Assembly: GCA_002085285.1 (NCBI GenBank)
Contig: NATK01000029.1
Coordinates: forward strand, 1 to 15,935
Direction of reading: 5' to 3'
DNA: 15,935 nucleotides
Origin: Candidatus Latescibacteria bacterium 4484_7
GTDB lineage: Bacteria; Krumholzibacteriota; Krumholzibacteriia; Krumholzibacteriales; Krumholzibacteriaceae
Below the pieces are notes generated by a model. That model was not told where the DNA came from, ran no database searches, and worked only from the letters and a program-made list of their open reading frames with translations. Shown here in pieces: positions 13,370 through 15,935 of this stretch. A program made the translations under genes and the position numbers. Each line of letters begins with the position of its first letter. The stretch's first letter is position 1.

Positions 13370-15935
13370 TTGAGAAGATTAATCGTCTTTACCTTGCTCT
13401 TTTTGGCCGCCAGCGCGCTCGATGCCGGCGAAACGATCTACAGGATCGTTTCTCAGGATGAAAGCGGTGTCAAGGTCGAGTTCAACATTCCCAGCCCGGA
13501 GATAAATGGTCGATTCGAAAAGGGCGGGGTCAGGTACTCTTTGGTTCATCTTAGTCATTTTGCATTGGAAGAAAAAGAAGGCATGCCCGTTCTGCCTGTG
13601 AAGAGATTTGTTTTCAGGATTCCCTCGAGTGATCAGCCGAAGCTCGAATTGATAAATGTCAAAGAAGTAGATCTCGGAGTGACTGCTGTGCCTCTATTCG
13701 AGAGGGGCGGAGGCTTTACAACGGGGCGGGTGGACGACGCATTCGACATAGCCAGGGGAGCATCTTTCGTCAGGCTCAGCGGCACGGGAGTAATGAGGAA
13801 GCAACACGTATGTTTCGTAGATCTCTACCCTGTGCTTTTCGACAGCAGTAAAGGAATTTACGTATATGCGAGCGATGTCGAAATAATGCTTCACTTCAAC
13901 GGCCGGGGGGGTCCGAGCGTTGAGAGCGACGCATTCGTTTCTGATCTCGTAGTCAATGATTCGAACGAGGCGGTCGCTGCATCTCGAAGGGAAAATGCGG
14001 TCAATAGGGCGAGGGAACCTTTCGAATTCGCCCTCTCAAATAACTGGGTAAAGGTATCGGTCAAAGAGCCGGGAGTCTATTGTATAACATACGACGATCT
14101 GTACAACTCCGGCATAGACCCATCTCAGGTAGATCCAAGCACGCTCAGGTTGTTTTCTAATGCGCCTCTTCCACAACCAGATAGCATAACGAATGGAGGC
14201 AGCTTCCGGGACGACTATCACATGGAGCCGATATCGATTATGGTGAAGAGCAGTGTAGGTTCGTTTATGCCTGGTGATTCGTTGATATTCTATGCTCTCG
14301 GTGTGAACAACTGGTCGGACTATATAGATCCATCTTCCACGAAGAAGGAGTACCTGAGACATCCCTATTCCAACGAAAACGTTTACTGGCTCACATGGGG
14401 AGGGAGCTTTGGAGGAGTACCTCATAGAATGACAGATAGGCAGCTGTCATATTCGGGCAATTACGACATAACCGTAGATTCTTATACGGCCCGAGTTCAT
14501 ATAGAAAGAGACATCCTCTATGATTCGGAACATGCCGACAACAGATGGTACTGGCGTTACCTCAATCCCGGCGGCGGCACTACGTTCATAGACGGAGTCA
14601 CGTTGTCCGATGTAAAGAGTCCCAATGGACTTTTGAGGACGATTGCTTACGGGCCGTATAAATTTTCCCATCTATCCAATTCAGCTCAATTCTTTTTGAA
14701 CAACAGCAATGTCGGCTCAACGAGCTGGACTGTCTCTTACCAGTACAATCCGGGTGCGATGAAGATCTTCGAGGGTAAGGTTTCGAACTTGGTGAACGGA
14801 ACTAACTACTTCAAGGTTGTGAAACCCGAAGACAATGCAATGTATATACAATGGTACGAACTCTTTTATGAGAGAATGTTGAAGGCTTCCGGAGGACGGC
14901 TCGATTTCTTTGGACCAGACACGGCTGCCGTCGCCCATTTCGAACTGTCGGGGTTCGGTTCGGATGACGTCTTGCTGTTCGATGTCACCGATTACAGGGA
15001 ACCGGTCGTATTGAGAGGGTTTCGGAGGAGCGCCGACTCTCTGCTCTATAACGACACGTTAACCGGCTCGAGCGTTCATTACTATGCCGTTTCACGATCC
15101 TCTTTGATGAAGCCTTCGATCAGTTACCGAAGCGTTCAGTCGCTTAGGGATAATCCTGTCTGTCCGGACATGCTGATAATATACAACAGAAGGTTCAAAG
15201 ATGCGGCTTTGGAGCTGAAGTCTTACAGAGAAGGGCATCTTGCAGGTGTCGCCGACCCGGTCGTCAAAGCTGTCGATATAGAAGATGTGTACGATAATTT
15301 TTCCGGAGGCCTGAAGGACCCCGTAGCTATAAGAAACTATCTAAAATTTCTCTATGACCATTTCTCTCTCGCCGGTTCGCCTGTGCTCAAGTATGTTCTA
15401 CTCGTCGGTCAGGGGACGCACGACCAGAGAGACATACTCCATAGGGGCAACGACCTCGTACCTCTCTACATGAATATCTATTACAGCGGTGAAAAGGAGG
15501 CTGTAGAGGATGAAGATTTCTTTACTAAACTCGACGATGGCATTGATCACATACAGGACGTGGCGATAGGAAGGCTGGCAGTTCTCACGGAGCATGAGGC
15601 GAATGCATGGGTCGACAGGATAATCGATTATGAGGAGCATCCGGAATACGGTTCGTGGAAGGACAAGATCGTAATTGTTGCCGACGATGAATTTTCATCC
15701 AACCGCGATGACGATTTTATATTTATGCTCGACGCTGAAGAATTGTCTTCTCGAAGCGGCCCCTTCCCTACTTGTGCGGACATAAAGAAGGTATATCTCC
15801 ATGCCTATCCTTTTGTCGGTGGGGTGAAACCCGATGCCAAGAGAGATCTTATAAAGGAATGGAGCGACGGTGCCGTCATCGTAAACTATTCAGGACACGG
15901 TTCGCCTCTTCAGATGGCCGATGAGAGAGTGATGA
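13370..15935 (+). CDS. Peptidase family C25 (gingipain-like) secreted protease, 3'-truncated by window edge
   Basis: A large exported cysteine peptidase. The start is TTG at 13370 with GGGAG at 13358-13362, spaced 7 bases; the frame stays open to the end of the window (855 codons). A signal peptide is visible (MRRLIVFTLLFLAASALDA). A gingipain-propeptide-like region follows, with GMPVLPVKRFVFRIP at 71-85, then a long beta-rich section. The C25 catalytic domain begins at about 598 (CPDMLIIYN), with YVLLVGQG (675-682), VAIGRLAVLTEHEA (731-744) and NYSGHGS (839-845); His843 is the predicted catalytic His. The catalytic Cys, usually a few dozen residues further on, is outside the window. LVGQ replaces the more common LVGD. 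Such proteins are T9SS cargo or, for PorU, part of the system; which applies cannot be told here. It may be cotranscribed with the two small genes upstream. Confidence 0.9.
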   Translation, partial: MRRLIVFTLLFLAASALDAGETIYRIVSQDESGVKVEFNIPSPEINGRFEKGGVRYSLVHLSHFALEEKEGMPVLPVKRFVFRIPSSDQPKLELINVKEVDLGVTAVPLFERGGGFTTGRVDDAFDIARGASFVRLSGTGVMRKQHVCFVDLYPVLFDSSKGIYVYASDVEIMLHFNGRGGPSVESDAFVSDLVVNDSNEAVAASRRENAVNRAREPFEFALSNNWVKVSVKEPGVYCITYDDLYNSGIDPSQVDPSTLRLFSNAPLPQPDSITNGGSFRDDYHMEPISIMVKSSVGSFMPGDSLIFYALGVNNWSDYIDPSSTKKEYLRHPYSNENVYWLTWGGSFGGVPHRMTDRQLSYSGNYDITVDSYTARVHIERDILYDSEHADNRWYWRYLNPGGGTTFIDGVTLSDVKSPNGLLRTIAYGPYKFSHLSNSAQFFLNNSNVGSTSWTVSYQYNPGAMKIFEGKVSNLVNGTNYFKVVKPEDNAMYIQWYELFYERMLKASGGRLDFFGPDTAAVAHFELSGFGSDDVLLFDVTDYREPVVLRGFRRSADSLLYNDTLTGSSVHYYAVSRSSLMKPSISYRSVQSLRDNPVCPDMLIIYNRRFKDAALELKSYREGHLAGVADPVVKAVDIEDVYDNFSGGLKDPVAIRNYLKFLYDHFSLAGSPVLKYVLLVGQGTHDQRDILHRGNDLVPLYMNIYYSGEKEAVEDEDFFTKLDDGIDHIQDVAIGRLAVLTEHEANAWVDRIIDYEEHPEYGSWKDKIVIVADDEFSSNRDDDFIFMLDAEELSSRSGPFPTCADIKKVYLHAYPFVGGVKPDAKRDLIKEWSDGAVIVNYSGHGSPLQMADERVM

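Overview
This window reads as a gene-dense chromosomal segment of a Gram-negative-type bacterium. The most likely placement is an FCB-related or candidate-phylum lineage (Krumholzibacteriota/Eisenbacteria-like). That placement is an inference from gene content: a gingipain-type C25 peptidase, a large secreted M23 peptidase, a DUF4321 protein, a PpiD/SurA-type periplasmic foldase, and a secreted 'TAGxL'-type protein that I remember from such genomes. There are no tRNA or rRNA genes, insertion sequences, CRISPR arrays or prophage genes. Non-ATG starts are common: four genes appear to start with TTG and one with GTG, most behind clear Shine-Dalgarno (SD) sequences.

Region 1 (1-2813, + strand) is a tight run of overlapping or closely spaced genes. 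In order they are the 3' part of panC (pantothenate synthesis), a stand-alone GlmU-type nucleotidyltransferase with no acetyltransferase half, a HIT-family nucleotide hydrolase/phosphorylase, a membrane-anchored LytR_C-domain protein, a small DUF4321 membrane protein, and a TatA-type translocase subunit. It ends in a hairpin that probably terminates transcription in both directions, because the next gene converges on it.

Region 2 (2871-4670, - strand) is a PpiD-like membrane-anchored peptidyl-prolyl isomerase. It is divergent from Region 3 (4816-11429, + strand), which holds a secreted M23 metallopeptidase, the replicative DNA polymerase III alpha subunit (dnaE), and a secreted protein gene overlapping the dnaE stop. 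That last gene is broken by a one-base frameshift near 10820-10850. accA (acetyl-CoA carboxylase carboxyltransferase alpha) follows.

Region 4 (12453-15935, + strand) opens with the only strong sigma70-type promoter in the window and a structured leader with a terminator-like hairpin abutting the SD. These precede a tiny Trm112-like zinc-ribbon protein, a YdjM/DUF457-like membrane protein, and a large C25 (gingipain-family) peptidase that runs off the right edge before its catalytic Cys.

The theme is housekeeping metabolism (CoA, amino sugars, fatty acids, replication) interleaved with cell-envelope and export functions (TatA, PpiD, M23, LytR_C, C25). I see no clear new multi-gene system. The points most worth checking are the frameshifted secreted protein, the Trm112 leader, the single-domain GlmU, and whether the C25 protein is a cargo or a component of a type IX-like secretion pathway.
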